In this document: one piece after another, positions 1-7,091 of the stretch
Numbering within the stretch: the stretch's first letter is position 1
How the letters are laid out: every line of letters begins with the position of its first letter
Source of the DNA: Sideroxydans sp.
GTDB taxonomy: Bacteria > Pseudomonadota > Gammaproteobacteria > Burkholderiales > Gallionellaceae
Reading direction: 5' to 3'
Assembly: GCA_030823965.1 (NCBI GenBank)
Contig: JAVBYP010000097.1
Location: 1-9,516, forward strand
DNA length: 9,516 nucleotides
Translations under genes and position numbers: made by a program
The notes under the pieces: model-generated
The model's input: only the letters and a program-made list of their open reading frames with translations
What the model was told of the DNA's origin: nothing
Database searches by the model: none

Positions 1-1698
1 CTCTTCGATGCCGATGCCGTCGATGAGGTCGATGGGGTCGAGCACGTTGCCCTTGGACTTGGACATCTTCTGGCCTTCCGCGTCGCGGATGAGGCCGTGC
101 ACGTACACGTCTTTGAACGGGATCTTGCCAGTGATGTGCTTGGTCATCATCACCATGCGCGCCACCCAGAAGAAGATGATGTCGAAGCCAGTGACAAGAA
201 CGGTAGAGGGCAGATATTTCTGCACGAACTCGTTCTGCGCATCGAACGGTTTGCTCATGTCCCAATCCAGTGTGGAGAACGGCCACAGCGCGGAAGAGAA
301 CCAAGTGTCGAGCACGTCGTTGTCGCGGTCGAGCTGTCCGGCATAGCCAGCCTTGTCGGCCAGCTTGCGCGCTTCGTCTGCGTCATGCGCGACGAACACT
401 TCGCCGTTCACGCCATACCACGCCGGGATCTGGTGACCCCACCACAGTTGGCGCGAGATGCACCAGTCTTGGATGTTGTTGAGCCACTGGTTGTAGGTGT
501 TCACCCAGTTCTCAGGATGGAACTTGATCTCGCCGGAGCTCACACATTCCAACGCTTGCTCGGTGATGCTCTTACCGTTGTCGCTGGGCTTGCTCATGGC
601 GACGAACCATTGGTCGGTGAGCATCGGTTCGATGACCACGCCGGTGCGGTCGCCGCGCGGCACTTTGAGTTTGTGTTTCTCGGCTTTGTCGAATACGCCT
701 GCTGTCTCCAGATCGGCAACGATCTGTTTGCGTGCGGCGAATCGATCCATTCCTTGGTATTGCTTCGGTGCGTTCTCGTTGATCTTCGCATCCAGCGTGA
801 GGATGGAGATCATCTCCAACTTGTGACGCTGACCGACGGCGTAGTCGTTGAAGTCATGCGCAGGGGTGACCTTGACCACGCCGGTGCCGAATTCTTTAAC
901 GACATATTCATCCGCGATGATGGGAATCGTGCGGTCGCATAACGGCAGCGTGACTTGTTTGCCGATGAGGTGTTTGTAGCGCTCGTCTTCCGGATGCACC
1001 ATCACGGCGACGTCGCCCATCATGGTCTCGGGGCGAGTGGTGGCGACCGTGAGGTGACCGCTGCCATCAGCCAGCGGATAACGGATGTGATACATGAAAC
1101 CGTCTTCTTCCTCCTGCACGACTTCGAGGTCGCTTACTGCAGTGTGTAATTTCGGGTCCCAGTTCACCAGACGTTTGCCGCGATAGATGAGGCCTTCGTT
1201 GAACAGGCGCACGAATGTCTCGGTGACGGTCTTGTTCAGCGCGGGGTCCATGGTGAAACGTTCGCGCGACCAATCGGGCGAGGTGCCGAGGCGGCGCATC
1301 TGACGTGTGATGGTGTCGCCAGAGAATTTCTTCCACTCCCATACCTTCTCGATGAACTTCTCGCGACCCAAGTCGTGGCGCGATACACCTTGCGCATCGA
1401 GTTGGCGCTCGACGACGATCTGCGTGGCGATACCTGCGTGGTCGGTGCCCGGTTGCCACAGGGTGTTGTCCCCGCGCATGCGGTGGTAACGCGTGAGCGC
1501 ATCCATCAAGGTCTGGTTGAAGCCGTGGCCCATGTGCAAGGTGCCGGTGACGTTGGGTGGTGGCAGTTGGATGCAGAACGATTCTGTCTTGTCGGCGGCG
1601 AGACCTGCCTTGAAGTAGCCAGCAGCTTCCCACTCGGGATACCAACGTGCTTCGATGTCTTTGGGGTCGAAACTTTTTGCGAGTTCTTTTTGAGTCAT
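1..1698 (-). CDS. valS: Valyl-tRNA synthetase, N-terminal 566 residues (C-terminus beyond left edge)
   Basis: Class I aminoacyl-tRNA synthetase that charges tRNA-Val with valine in the cytoplasm and hydrolyses mischarged threonine. The reading frame is open from the ATG at 1698 to base 1, giving 566 codons; the Escherichia coli enzyme is about 951 residues, so the anticodon-binding domain and C-terminal coiled coil are missing only because the window ends. Visible landmarks: [14 protein letters not shown] with the HIGH-type motif HMGH at residues 55-58, GTDHAG at 84-89, the editing (CP1) domain with TTRPET at 220-225 and HDFNDY at 281-286, and the catalytic KMSKS loop at residues 544-548 (bases 55-69). 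The start is chosen because [19 protein letters not shown] is the usual N-terminus; no clear Shine-Dalgarno precedes it. It lies last in the pepA-holC-acidic protein-valS row but has a likely promoter of its own just upstream. Identity is very secure. Confidence 0.97.
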   Translation of the reverse strand, partial: MTQKELAKSFDPKDIEARWYPEWEAAGYFKAGLAADKTESFCIQLPPPNVTGTLHMGHGFNQTLMDALTRYHRMRGDNTLWQPGTDHAGIATQIVVERQLDAQGVSRHDLGREKFIEKVWEWKKFSGDTITRQMRRLGTSPDWSRERFTMDPALNKTVTETFVRLFNEGLIYRGKRLVNWDPKLHTAVSDLEVVQEEEDGFMYHIRYPLADGSGHLTVATTRPETMMGDVAVMVHPEDERYKHLIGKQVTLPLCDRTIPIIADEYVVKEFGTGVVKVTPAHDFNDYAVGQRHKLEMISILTLDAKINENAPKQYQGMDRFAARKQIVADLETAGVFDKAEKHKLKVPRGDRTGVVIEPMLTDQWFVAMSKPSDNGKSITEQALECVSSGEIKFHPENWVNTYNQWLNNIQDWCISRQLWWGHQIPAWYGVNGEVFVAHDADEARKLADKAGYAGQLDRDNDVLDTWFSSALWPFSTLDWDMSKPFDAQNEFVQKYLPSTVLVTGFDIIFFWVARMVMMTKHITGKIPFKDVYVHGLIRDAEGQKMSKSKGNVLDPIDLIDGIGIEE

Positions 1699-1730
1699 GT
1701 TCGTGCGGTATGTATGTCAGAGATGCGGCG

Positions 1731-1758
1731 CGAAGCCTGTCCTGAGCTTGTCGAAGGA
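1731..1758. repeat. Dispersed repeat copy (TCCTGAGCTTGTCGAAGG type) in the valS leader
   Basis: The stretch contains TGTCCTGAGCTTGTCGAAGG, a short sequence that I recognise as a dispersed intergenic repeat in many proteobacterial genomes. Read in one frame it produces the peptide ACPELVEG, which is familiar from spurious predicted proteins. It lies between the likely valS transcription start (near 1759) and the valS start codon, so it would be transcribed in the valS leader. Recognition is from memory; other copies cannot be seen in this window. Confidence 0.6.
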
Positions 1759-1765
1759 GGGCGCG

Positions 1766-1774
1766 ATTATATCA
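1766..1774 (-). promoter_or_regulatory. Likely valS promoter, extended -10 box
   Basis: On the minus strand the sequence reads TGATATAAT, a perfect -10 hexamer (TATAAT, 1766-1771) preceded by the TGn extension that lets sigma-70 promoters work without a good -35. The position 17 bases upstream reads CCGCAG, so no -35 is present. Transcription would start near 1759 and leave a leader of about 60 bases before the valS ATG. The box begins directly after the T-rich tail of the upstream hairpin. Confidence 0.55.
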
Positions 1775-1795
1775 AGACAACCCGCAGACTGCGGG
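1774..1795 (-). terminator. Possible Rho-independent terminator after the pepA-holC-acidic protein genes
   Basis: Five bases after the stop codon at 1800-1802 the minus strand forms a six-base-pair stem, CCCGCA / TGCGGG (1781-1786 with 1790-1795), with a three-base loop. It is followed by TTGTCTT. The stem is short and the T run is broken by G and C, so termination is probably partial, which would let some transcription run on into valS. Confidence 0.45.
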
Positions 1796-1799
1796 CGCT

Positions 1800-2189
1800 T
1801 CAGGTGGGATCTTGCGGAGTGGCTAGGGCTTTGCGGATGAGCTCGGGCAGTTCGGCTTTCAATTCAGCCAGGGTCTCTGCGATGACCTGTTGCTGGGCAT
1901 CGGCCAAGCGTCGTTGCAGGCGTTGCGCCAACACATCCTCAAGGTGTGTCTCGAGGTGGCTCAACAGTTGCGGTGAGATGTCGAGAGGCATCTCTTCGGG
2001 AAGTAGGACGTCGGCGGACTCGGTGGAGATCGGCGCGAGGGATTCCACTTCGATCTTTATCGTGTCATCAAGGTCGAGCGTGGCGGGGGCTTCCACGATC
2101 TCGGTGAGTGTGGGTACGGCCGAGTTCGGCTCGTCGACCACTTCGGTGAGCACGGGTATGTCTTGCGGCAGGTAGTGGTCGGTCGTCAT
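1800..2189 (-). CDS. Small acidic protein, DUF2486-like
   Basis: A 129-residue soluble protein of unknown function. Residues 1-75 are acidic, proline-rich and probably disordered, and hold a tandem motif: IPVLTEVVDEP at 11-21 and VPTLTEIVEAP at 25-35. Residues 75-120 (LLSHLETHLEDVLAQRLQRR and onward) are predicted by eye to form long amphipathic helices, possibly a coiled coil. No signal peptide or membrane segment is visible. It resembles the DUF2486 proteins that I recall at this place, between holC and valS, in Burkholderia-type genomes; that assignment is from the motif and position and not from an alignment. Its ATG overlaps the holC stop codon in ATGA, so translation is probably coupled to holC, and a hairpin follows its own stop. 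A structural partner of a DNA-polymerase or peptidase protein would be pure guesswork; I assign no role. Confidence 0.8.
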   Translation of the reverse strand: MTTDHYLPQDIPVLTEVVDEPNSAVPTLTEIVEAPATLDLDDTIKIEVESLAPISTESADVLLPEEMPLDISPQLLSHLETHLEDVLAQRLQRRLADAQQQVIAETLAELKAELPELIRKALATPQDPT

Positions 2190-2611
2190 GCGCGCAGTTT
2201 TGCCAGGTCGGTATGGCCCACATCGTAGCCACGGTCTTTGTAGAACTTGAAGCGTGCGCGGCCCAGCTTGGCATCCTCGTCGTTGCTACCGACGATCTCG
2301 ATGACGCGTTCGAAACGGCTGAAGAAGGTGGTGCATTCATCATGCAAGCTGATGAGTAGTTCCGAATGCGGGAAATTCTCGTCGCGCCCGATCACGACTG
2401 GCATGGTCACCGCATCGGCTTCGTGGCTATGACAGTGCGGCAGGAAAGCCGTGGCGGGGTAATGCCACAGCAGCTTGTCCAACTTGTCTGCGGTGTCGTC
2501 GTTCGGCACATGCAACAACACACGCAGACCGTTCTGCATGGCTTTGTGGCTGAGCTGACAAGCGGTGCGCAGCTTGTCTTCAGAACCAGTATAGAAATCT
2601 ACCTTGGTCAC
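2186..2611 (-). CDS. holC: DNA polymerase III chi subunit
   Basis: Chi subunit of the DNA polymerase III clamp-loader assembly. In the known family it pairs with psi (HolD) and binds single-stranded DNA-binding protein, tying the replisome to the lagging strand. The product is 141 residues (E. coli: 147). Family features include VDFYTG at 4-9, RVLLHVPNDDTADKLDKLLW at 30-49, FERVIEIVG at 100-108 and RFKFYKDRGYD at 120-130. The frame stays open far upstream, but the GTG at 2611 puts VDFYTG at the usual N-terminus and overlaps the pepA stop codon in GTGA, so it is chosen over longer versions that run back through pepA. No separate ribosome binding site is evident, consistent with translational coupling to pepA. 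The stop overlaps the next start in ATGA. Confidence 0.93.
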   Translation of the reverse strand: MTKVDFYTGSEDKLRTACQLSHKAMQNGLRVLLHVPNDDTADKLDKLLWHYPATAFLPHCHSHEADAVTMPVVIGRDENFPHSELLISLHDECTTFFSRFERVIEIVGSNDEDAKLGRARFKFYKDRGYDVGHTDLAKLRA

Positions 2612-4095
2612 TTCGCTGCTGCGCGGTTGATGAGGTATTGCGTGAGCATCGGCACGGGACGGCCTGTCGCACCTTTTTGCTTGCCGGACAACCATGCGGT
2701 GCCAGCGATGTCCAAGTGCGCCCAGCGATATTCCTTGGTGAAGCGCGCCAAGAAGCATGCAGCGGTGATGGTGCCACCTGCACGTCCGCCGATGTTCTGC
2801 ATGTCGGCGAAGTTGCTGTCGAGCAGTGGTTGGTAGTCGTCCCACAGCGGCAGTTGCCATGCGCGGTCATGCGATTGTTCGCCGGCGGCCAGCAGTTCCT
2901 TCGCCAGTTTGTCTTCGTTGGCGAACAAGCCGTGTGCGACATGACCCAAGGCGATGACGCATGCGCCGGTGAGGGTGGCGATGTCGATGACGGTGTCTGG
3001 ATCGAACTTGGCGGAGTAGGTGAGTGCGTCACACAGGATGAGGCGACCTTCAGCGTCGGTGTTCAAGATCTCGATGGTCTGGCCGGACATGGAGGTGACG
3101 ATGTCGCCCGGTTTGGTGGCGATGCCGGAGGGCATGTTCTCGCAAGTGGGGATGACGCCGACCACGTTCAGTTCCAAGCCCATCTCGGCGATGGCTTGCA
3201 TAGTGCCGAGCACGCTGGCTGCGCCGCACATGTCGTATTTCATCTCATCCATCTCGGCACCCGGCTTGAGTGAGATGCCGCCGGTGTCGAAGGTGATGCC
3301 TTTGCCGACCAGCACGATAGGTTTCTGTTTCTTGTCACCGCCCTTGTATTCGAGGGTGATGAGTTTGGCGGGCTGTTCGCTGCCGCGTGTGACGGAGAGG
3401 AAAGAGCCCATGCCCAACTTCTGCATGTCCTTCTCTTCCAGCACGGTGGCCTTGATCTTCTTGTGCGCTTTGTCCAACGCCAATGCGTGCGCAGAAAGAT
3501 AAGTGGGCGTACAGATGTTGCCGGGCAGGTTGCCCAATGTCTTGGTCAGTTCCATGCCGTTGGCGATGGCGGCGGATTGTTCCAGTGTGGTCTTGAGCTC
3601 GGCCGCGGACTTGTCGAGTGTGGCGAACACGACATGCTTGAGTGTCGCGGGTTTCGCGGGTTCGCTCTTCAGACCGTCAGCGCGGAAGGCTTGTTCGGCG
3701 GCGGTGAATACGGCTTGTTTGATGACCCAGTTGGCGTTCTTGCCGAAACCTTCGTCAGTGATGAACAGCGCCGCATCTTTTGCAGGTGTGGCGTTCAGCG
3801 CCTTGAACATCGCACTGAGTATATCGAGGCTGACCTTGTTGTTCAGTTCACTCGCTTTGCCCAGTCCAACGAGCAATACGCGCTCGGCAGTGATGCCGTT
3901 GAGTTTGTGCAGGAGGAGGGTGGTCGCAGATTTGCCAGTCATGTCGCCACGGGCGATGAGGTCGCTCAATGCGTGTTTCGCAGCTTTGTCTAGCGCTTGT
4001 CCTGCCTTGGATAATTTGCCGCCATCGAACACACCTACGACGACACAGCCGCTCTTCATCGAGTCCGGGGTACCTTGTTTTATGCTAAATTCCAC
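2608..4095 (-). CDS. pepA: Leucyl aminopeptidase (M17 family, PepA)
   Basis: Cytoplasmic two-metal exopeptidase that removes N-terminal residues from peptides; in E. coli the same protein also binds DNA in Xer recombination and carAB control, which cannot be inferred here. The product is 495 residues (E. coli: 503). The N-terminal macrodomain-like part covers about 1-165, followed by the catalytic domain. Metal ligands K265, D270, D288, D347 and E349 and catalytic K277 and R351 are all present, in VGKGITFDTGG, KYDMCGAASVLG and the signature NTDAEGRL (345-352); each lies exactly five residues before its E. coli counterpart. The GTG at 4095 is chosen because AAGGAG lies six bases upstream (4102-4107) and because the longer frame to 4173 would add an atypical N-terminus and run through the promoter. 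First gene of a coupled row with holC and the acidic protein; divergent from lptF. Confidence 0.96.
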   Translation of the reverse strand: MEFSIKQGTPDSMKSGCVVVGVFDGGKLSKAGQALDKAAKHALSDLIARGDMTGKSATTLLLHKLNGITAERVLLVGLGKASELNNKVSLDILSAMFKALNATPAKDAALFITDEGFGKNANWVIKQAVFTAAEQAFRADGLKSEPAKPATLKHVVFATLDKSAAELKTTLEQSAAIANGMELTKTLGNLPGNICTPTYLSAHALALDKAHKKIKATVLEEKDMQKLGMGSFLSVTRGSEQPAKLITLEYKGGDKKQKPIVLVGKGITFDTGGISLKPGAEMDEMKYDMCGAASVLGTMQAIAEMGLELNVVGVIPTCENMPSGIATKPGDIVTSMSGQTIEILNTDAEGRLILCDALTYSAKFDPDTVIDIATLTGACVIALGHVAHGLFANEDKLAKELLAAGEQSHDRAWQLPLWDDYQPLLDSNFADMQNIGGRAGGTITAACFLARFTKEYRWAHLDIAGTAWLSGKQKGATGRPVPMLTQYLINRAAAK

Positions 4096-4101
4096 GTGTC
4101 G

Positions 4102-4107
4102 CTCCTT
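4102..4107 (-). promoter_or_regulatory. Ribosome binding site deciding the pepA GTG start
   Basis: AAGGAG on the minus strand, six bases before the GTG at 4095. It is the strongest Shine-Dalgarno in this part of the window and selects the GTG over the in-frame ATG at 4173. Confidence 0.8.
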
Positions 4108-4136
4108 AAATTCAAATATCCAACGATTTACCTGCA

Positions 4137-5279
4137 ATGGCCGATTATCCGCAATCTGAAGGCACAAAGTCAAAGAAGCATTCGCCTCGAATCGTGCGGG
4201 GTATCTTCTATTGGTCGCTGGTGCGCGAGTTCGCGAGCTCGGGCCTACTCATATTTTCCGTTTTGATGGGTATCGTAGTTTTTACTCAGCTGATCAAGTT
4301 GCTGGGAGAGTCGGTGAGTGGTGGGCTGGCGGTGGATGGTGTGCTGGTGATGCTGGGTTTCAGCGCGTTGAGTTTCATTCCTGTGTTGCTCTCTATCAGT
4401 CTGTTCCTCTCGGTGTTGCTCACCTTGTCGCGTATATACCGCGACAGTGAGATGGTGGTGTGGTTCTCTTCTGGGGTCGGGCTGACACGTTTCATCCGCC
4501 CTGTGATGGCTTATACGATTCCGGTGGTGTTCATCATCGCATTGATGAGTCTGGTGTTGTCACCGTGGGCATGGTCGATGGCTGATGAGTTCAAGCGCAG
4601 GTTGAACAGTCGCGACGATGTCTCTTCTGCTGCCCCGGGTGTGTTCCGCGAATCCAAGCAGGCCGACCGAGTGTTCTTCTTGGAAGAGGTGGATACAGAG
4701 AAGAAGCGCGTGCAGAACATCTTCGTGCAGTCGGTGCAGAACGGTAAGGACGGCACCATGGTGGCGAAAGAGGGCTATCAGGAGATCGCGGCCAACGGTG
4801 ATCGCTTCCTCGTGTTGCTGAAGGGTTCTCGCTATGAAGGCGTGCCAGGTCAGGCGGATTTCAAGATCGCGGAGTTCGATCGCTATTCCATTCGCATAGA
4901 GCCGGTGGATCTGCCGCAAAATACGAGTAATCGCAGAGCGTACTCCACGCTCTATTTGATCCAACATCCAGATCCTTCGAACCAATCGCAACTGGTAGAG
5001 CGCATCAGCATGCCTTTGGGGGCGTTCATGTTGGCGTTGTTGGCGATACCGTTGAGTTATGTGAATCCGCGCGCTGGCCGTTCATACAGCCTGATCGCGG
5101 CCATCGTGCTCTATATGTTCTATAACAACATGTCGACCATCTCCGTCTCATGGGTGGCGCGTGAGAAGGTCAGCATGCTGGTCGGTCTGTGGGGCATCCA
5201 TCTGGTTTTGCTGGTGGGGACGCTCGTCTATTTCTATCATCGTAGCTCGCCCTTCTCTTGGCAAAGGTGGCGTCGATGA
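4137..5279 (+). CDS. lptF: LPS export ABC transporter permease LptF
   Basis: Inner-membrane subunit which, with LptG and the ATPase LptB, lifts lipopolysaccharide out of the inner membrane and passes it through LptC to the periplasmic bridge. The product is 380 residues with the YjgP/YjgQ layout: membrane helices around 34-56, 75-98 and 118-142, a periplasmic beta-jellyroll domain (about 150-285), then three more helices around 292-309, 316-335 and 345-367. Recognisable motifs are the cytoplasmic coupling segment YRDSEMVVWFSSGVG (101-115) and NPRAGRSY (310-317). The ATG at 4137 has no visible Shine-Dalgarno. Family members usually begin just before the IF..L.RE motif, here at residue 23, so the GTG at 4194 (residue 20) is a real alternative; the extra 19 residues are hydrophilic and basic. 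The stop overlaps the lptG start in ATGA. Confidence 0.93.
   Translation: MADYPQSEGTKSKKHSPRIVRGIFYWSLVREFASSGLLIFSVLMGIVVFTQLIKLLGESVSGGLAVDGVLVMLGFSALSFIPVLLSISLFLSVLLTLSRIYRDSEMVVWFSSGVGLTRFIRPVMAYTIPVVFIIALMSLVLSPWAWSMADEFKRRLNSRDDVSSAAPGVFRESKQADRVFFLEEVDTEKKRVQNIFVQSVQNGKDGTMVAKEGYQEIAANGDRFLVLLKGSRYEGVPGQADFKIAEFDRYSIRIEPVDLPQNTSNRRAYSTLYLIQHPDPSNQSQLVERISMPLGAFMLALLAIPLSYVNPRAGRSYSLIAAIVLYMFYNNMSTISVSWVAREKVSMLVGLWGIHLVLLVGTLVYFYHRSSPFSWQRWRR
4144..4173 (-). promoter_or_regulatory. Likely sigma-70 promoter of pepA-holC operon
   Basis: Minus-strand TTGACT (4168-4173) and GATAAT (4144-4149) are separated by 18 bases; each differs from consensus by one base. Transcription would start near 4137 and give a leader of about 40 bases ending in the good AAGGAG ribosome binding site of pepA. 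The promoter lies inside the first codons of the divergent lptF if that gene starts at 4137. Confidence 0.7.
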
Positions 5280-6355
5280 ATCTGCTGACGCGCTACTTGG
5301 CAAAGGAGATCTATCTCAGCGTGCTCATGGTGTTCGCGGCGTTGCTCATGTTGTTCGAGCTGCTCGACCTTATCAATCAGATGAACGAGATGGGAGATAG
5401 CAGTGGCTATCACATGGGTTATGTGTTGCTGTTCGTGTTGTTGACCGCGCCGAACCACATCTACGAACTTTTTCCGGTGGCGGTATTGATCGGCACCATC
5501 TTCGCCTTGGTGCAGATGGCGGCTAATTCAGAACTGACCGTGTATCGCGCTTCGGGCGTGTCGTTGAAGCAGATGATCAATGCGCTGCTACGAATCGGTC
5601 TGCCATTCATGATCGCCTGTTTCGTGGTGGGCGAGTTCATCGCGCCGCCGAGTCAACACCTAGCCAAACAGATCAAGCTGAAAGCCAAGAACGAGAATGT
5701 GAGTCTGATGGAGTTCCGTTCTGGCGTGTGGGTGAAGGACGAAGGCAGCTTCGTCAATGTGAAGGCTGTGTTGCACGATACGACCTTGTTGGGTATCAGT
5801 ATCTATCAGTTCGATGAACGCTATCAATTGCGTAGCATCACTGCGGCGGAACGTGCGACTTATCAGAAGGGGCAGAGCTGGGAACTGACGGGCGTCAAGC
5901 AAACCAAGTTCAGCGGAACGGGGGCAACGGTCAATCAGTTGGGCGCGATGGAGTGGCGTTCGTCATTGAATCCGAACATCTTCACGGTGCTTTTGATCGA
6001 ACCCGAACAGATGTCGGCGTGGAGCCTATATCAATACATCCAGCATCTAGATGACAACAAGCAGAAGACGTCGCGCTATGAGATCGCCATGTGGAACAAA
6101 CTGGCTTACCCATTCGCGGTGTTGGTGATGATGTTGTTGGCCTTGCCGTTCTCCTCATACAACAAGCGAGAAGGTGGCGTGAGTAGCAAGATATTCTTGG
6201 GAGTGGTGCTGGGGTTGGGGTTCCACTTTGCCAGCCGTTTGTTCGCTAATCTAGGAACGCTCAAAGATTGGTGGCCGGTGTTCAGTGCGACCGCGATGAT
6301 GTGGCTGTTCCTCGGATTGGCATTGGTGATGTTATGGCGCACTGAGCGCCGCTGA
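5276..6355 (+). CDS. lptG: LPS export ABC transporter permease LptG
   Basis: Second membrane subunit of the LptB2FG lipopolysaccharide extractor, forming with LptF the cavity that takes LPS from the membrane. The product is 359 residues (E. coli: 360). Helices lie near 12-34, 48-80 and 102-123, then a periplasmic domain (about 128-265) and three C-terminal helices near 275-293, 305-325 and 333-353. Family landmarks are SELTVYRASGVS (85-96, contact region for the ATPase), WNKLAYPFAVLVMMLLALPF (273-292) and the GLGFHFASRLFANLG stretch (313-327). The ATG at 5276 overlaps the lptF stop and has AAAGGTGG about eight bases upstream, so it is preferred over the in-frame TTG at 5258. Only nine bases separate its stop from that of the convergent DUF3106 gene. 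The partners lptA, lptB and lptC are not in this window. Confidence 0.96.
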   Translation: MNLLTRYLAKEIYLSVLMVFAALLMLFELLDLINQMNEMGDSSGYHMGYVLLFVLLTAPNHIYELFPVAVLIGTIFALVQMAANSELTVYRASGVSLKQMINALLRIGLPFMIACFVVGEFIAPPSQHLAKQIKLKAKNENVSLMEFRSGVWVKDEGSFVNVKAVLHDTTLLGISIYQFDERYQLRSITAAERATYQKGQSWELTGVKQTKFSGTGATVNQLGAMEWRSSLNPNIFTVLLIEPEQMSAWSLYQYIQHLDDNKQKTSRYEIAMWNKLAYPFAVLVMMLLALPFSSYNKREGGVSSKIFLGVVLGLGFHFASRLFANLGTLKDWWPVFSATAMMWLFLGLALVMLWRTERR

Positions 6356-6364
6356 CGACTGACC

Positions 6365-6730
6365 TTACTTGGCCGGTTCGGCCTGTTGCTCGCGCACCAT
6401 CTGTTTCACTGCCTCACGTTTTTCCTCAGGCACTTTGCTGAAGGCGGTGAATTTCTCTCTGGCGCGGTGGCGCTGTTCGGTCGTCAATTTCCCCCACGCT
6501 TCCAATTGCTCATGCAGGCGCTGTTGTTTCTCGGGAGTGAGTTTCGCGTATCCATCGGCGATGCCGACGAAGCTCTTCTGCTCGCTTTCAGGTAGGGTGT
6601 CCCATGTTGTAGAAAGAGGCGCAAGTACCTGTTGTTGGCCTGCATTCAGACTGTTCCAAGGGGCTGCAAGAACGACGAGTGGAGCCAATAGGGCGGCAGT
6701 TAAGAGTAGTTTTGAATGGCGAATCATCAT
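6365..6730 (-). CDS. DUF3106 family exported protein
   Basis: A 121-residue protein of unknown function. MMIRHSKLLLTAALLAPLVVLA is a Sec signal peptide with likely cleavage after residue 22 (VLA/AP), leaving a small, helical, highly charged periplasmic protein. The mature part matches the DUF3106 pattern: NAGQQQVLAPLSTTWDTLP (29-47), LTPEKQQRLHEQLEAW (64-79), LTTEQRHRAREKF (82-94) and VPEEKREAVKQM (100-111). The LTPEKQ and LTTEQR segments recall the LTxxQ motifs of CpxP/Spy-type periplasmic stress proteins; this is a resemblance in spacing only. The first of two adjacent ATGs (6730) is taken; AAGGG lies ten bases upstream. It starts 13 bases after the DUF3619 stop and is the last gene of the sigma-DUF3619-DUF3106 row. 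The C-terminus (QQAEPAK) holds a GGCCG/CGGCC hairpin in its DNA. Confidence 0.88.
   Translation of the reverse strand: MMIRHSKLLLTAALLAPLVVLAAPWNSLNAGQQQVLAPLSTTWDTLPESEQKSFVGIADGYAKLTPEKQQRLHEQLEAWGKLTTEQRHRAREKFTAFSKVPEEKREAVKQMVREQQAEPAK
6371..6390 (+). terminator. Weak candidate terminator hairpin for lptFG
   Basis: GGCCG / CGGCC (6371-6375 with 6379-6383, loop GTT) follows the lptG stop by 15 bases, and TGTTGCT comes after it on the plus strand. On the minus strand no T run follows. It lies in the last codons of the convergent DUF3106 gene. The short stem and poor T run make this only a possibility. Confidence 0.25.
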
Positions 6731-6743
6731 ATTTTGGCTGCCC

Positions 6744-7091
6744 TTAATCGACATACATGTGGACGGGCAACTCGTCGGTGAGGATGGCGATGTCGATCGC
6801 GCTATGGTCGCGTTCGGAGCTGTGTTGCCAGTAACTGACGCCACTCACCAGTACGACAGCGAACACTGCCGCAAGCCCCCAATTGAGGGCCCTGTGTTGT
6901 GATGATGGATGGTGGCCAATGACCCCATGCTGGCTTAACCAGGCATGCACGGCAGTCGGCTGTGGGGTTTGTTGATGCTGAAGTGCTGTGCGGCGCGCGC
7001 GCTGCAGTTTATCCAGGGTGTCAGGGCTGAGGTCACTTGCTGAACGATTCAGCAAGTGCTGGATGTCCTCGATCTTCAGTTTGATTCCCAT
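6744..7091 (-). CDS. DUF3619 family single-pass membrane protein (candidate anti-sigma factor)
   Basis: A 115-residue protein. Residues 1-65 are hydrophilic and helical (IEDIQHLLNRSASDLSPDTL at 7-26), one hydrophobic helix spans about 69-87 (LNWGLAAVFAVVLVSGVSYW), and a short acidic tail ends in DIAILTDELPVHMYVD (100-115), the DUF3619 signature. With few positive charges outside, an N-in, C-out orientation fits. The ATG at 7091 overlaps the sigma-factor gene by 16 bases and has AAAGGA about eleven bases upstream. The family has no settled function that I know of. A small inner-membrane protein encoded directly after a sigma factor, with its N-terminal domain in the cytoplasm, is the classic place for an anti-sigma factor, but no zinc-binding HxxxCxxC motif is seen. 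That role is inference. Confidence 0.87.
   Translation of the reverse strand: MGIKLKIEDIQHLLNRSASDLSPDTLDKLQRARRTALQHQQTPQPTAVHAWLSQHGVIGHHPSSQHRALNWGLAAVFAVVLVSGVSYWQHSSERDHSAIDIAILTDELPVHMYVD
7034..7058 (-). repeat. Perfect 11-bp inverted repeat inside DUF3619 start
   Basis: CACTTGCTGAA (7034-7044) and TTCAGCAAGTG (7048-7058) are exact reverse complements separated by the three-base loop CGA. The hairpin spans DUF3619 codons 12-20 and begins 17 bases past the sigma-factor stop codon. No T run follows on either strand, so it does not look like a terminator. Confidence 0.85.

Noticed and set aside
97..942. 281-codon plus-strand open frame
   Set aside because: It is antisense to the conserved editing and catalytic domains of valS; the protein has no recognisable domain, and GC-rich codon bias explains the open frame.
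1375..2175. 266-codon plus-strand open frame across the valS-acidic protein gap
   Set aside because: It runs antisense through two genes and through the dispersed repeat, giving the ACPELVEG peptide typical of spurious predictions.
4075..4111. Possible lptF promoter (TATGCT or TAAATT in an AT-rich patch)
   Set aside because: No matching -35 box at an acceptable distance for any of the candidate -10 boxes.
3463..4159. Long plus-strand open frames opposite pepA
   Set aside because: PepA has every metal and catalytic residue in its frame; the opposite frames are low-complexity shadows.
4227..4240. Near-palindrome GAGTTCGCGAGCTC in lptF
   Set aside because: It is short and imperfect, lies in codons of the conserved REFASS segment, and is expected by chance in GC-rich coding sequence.
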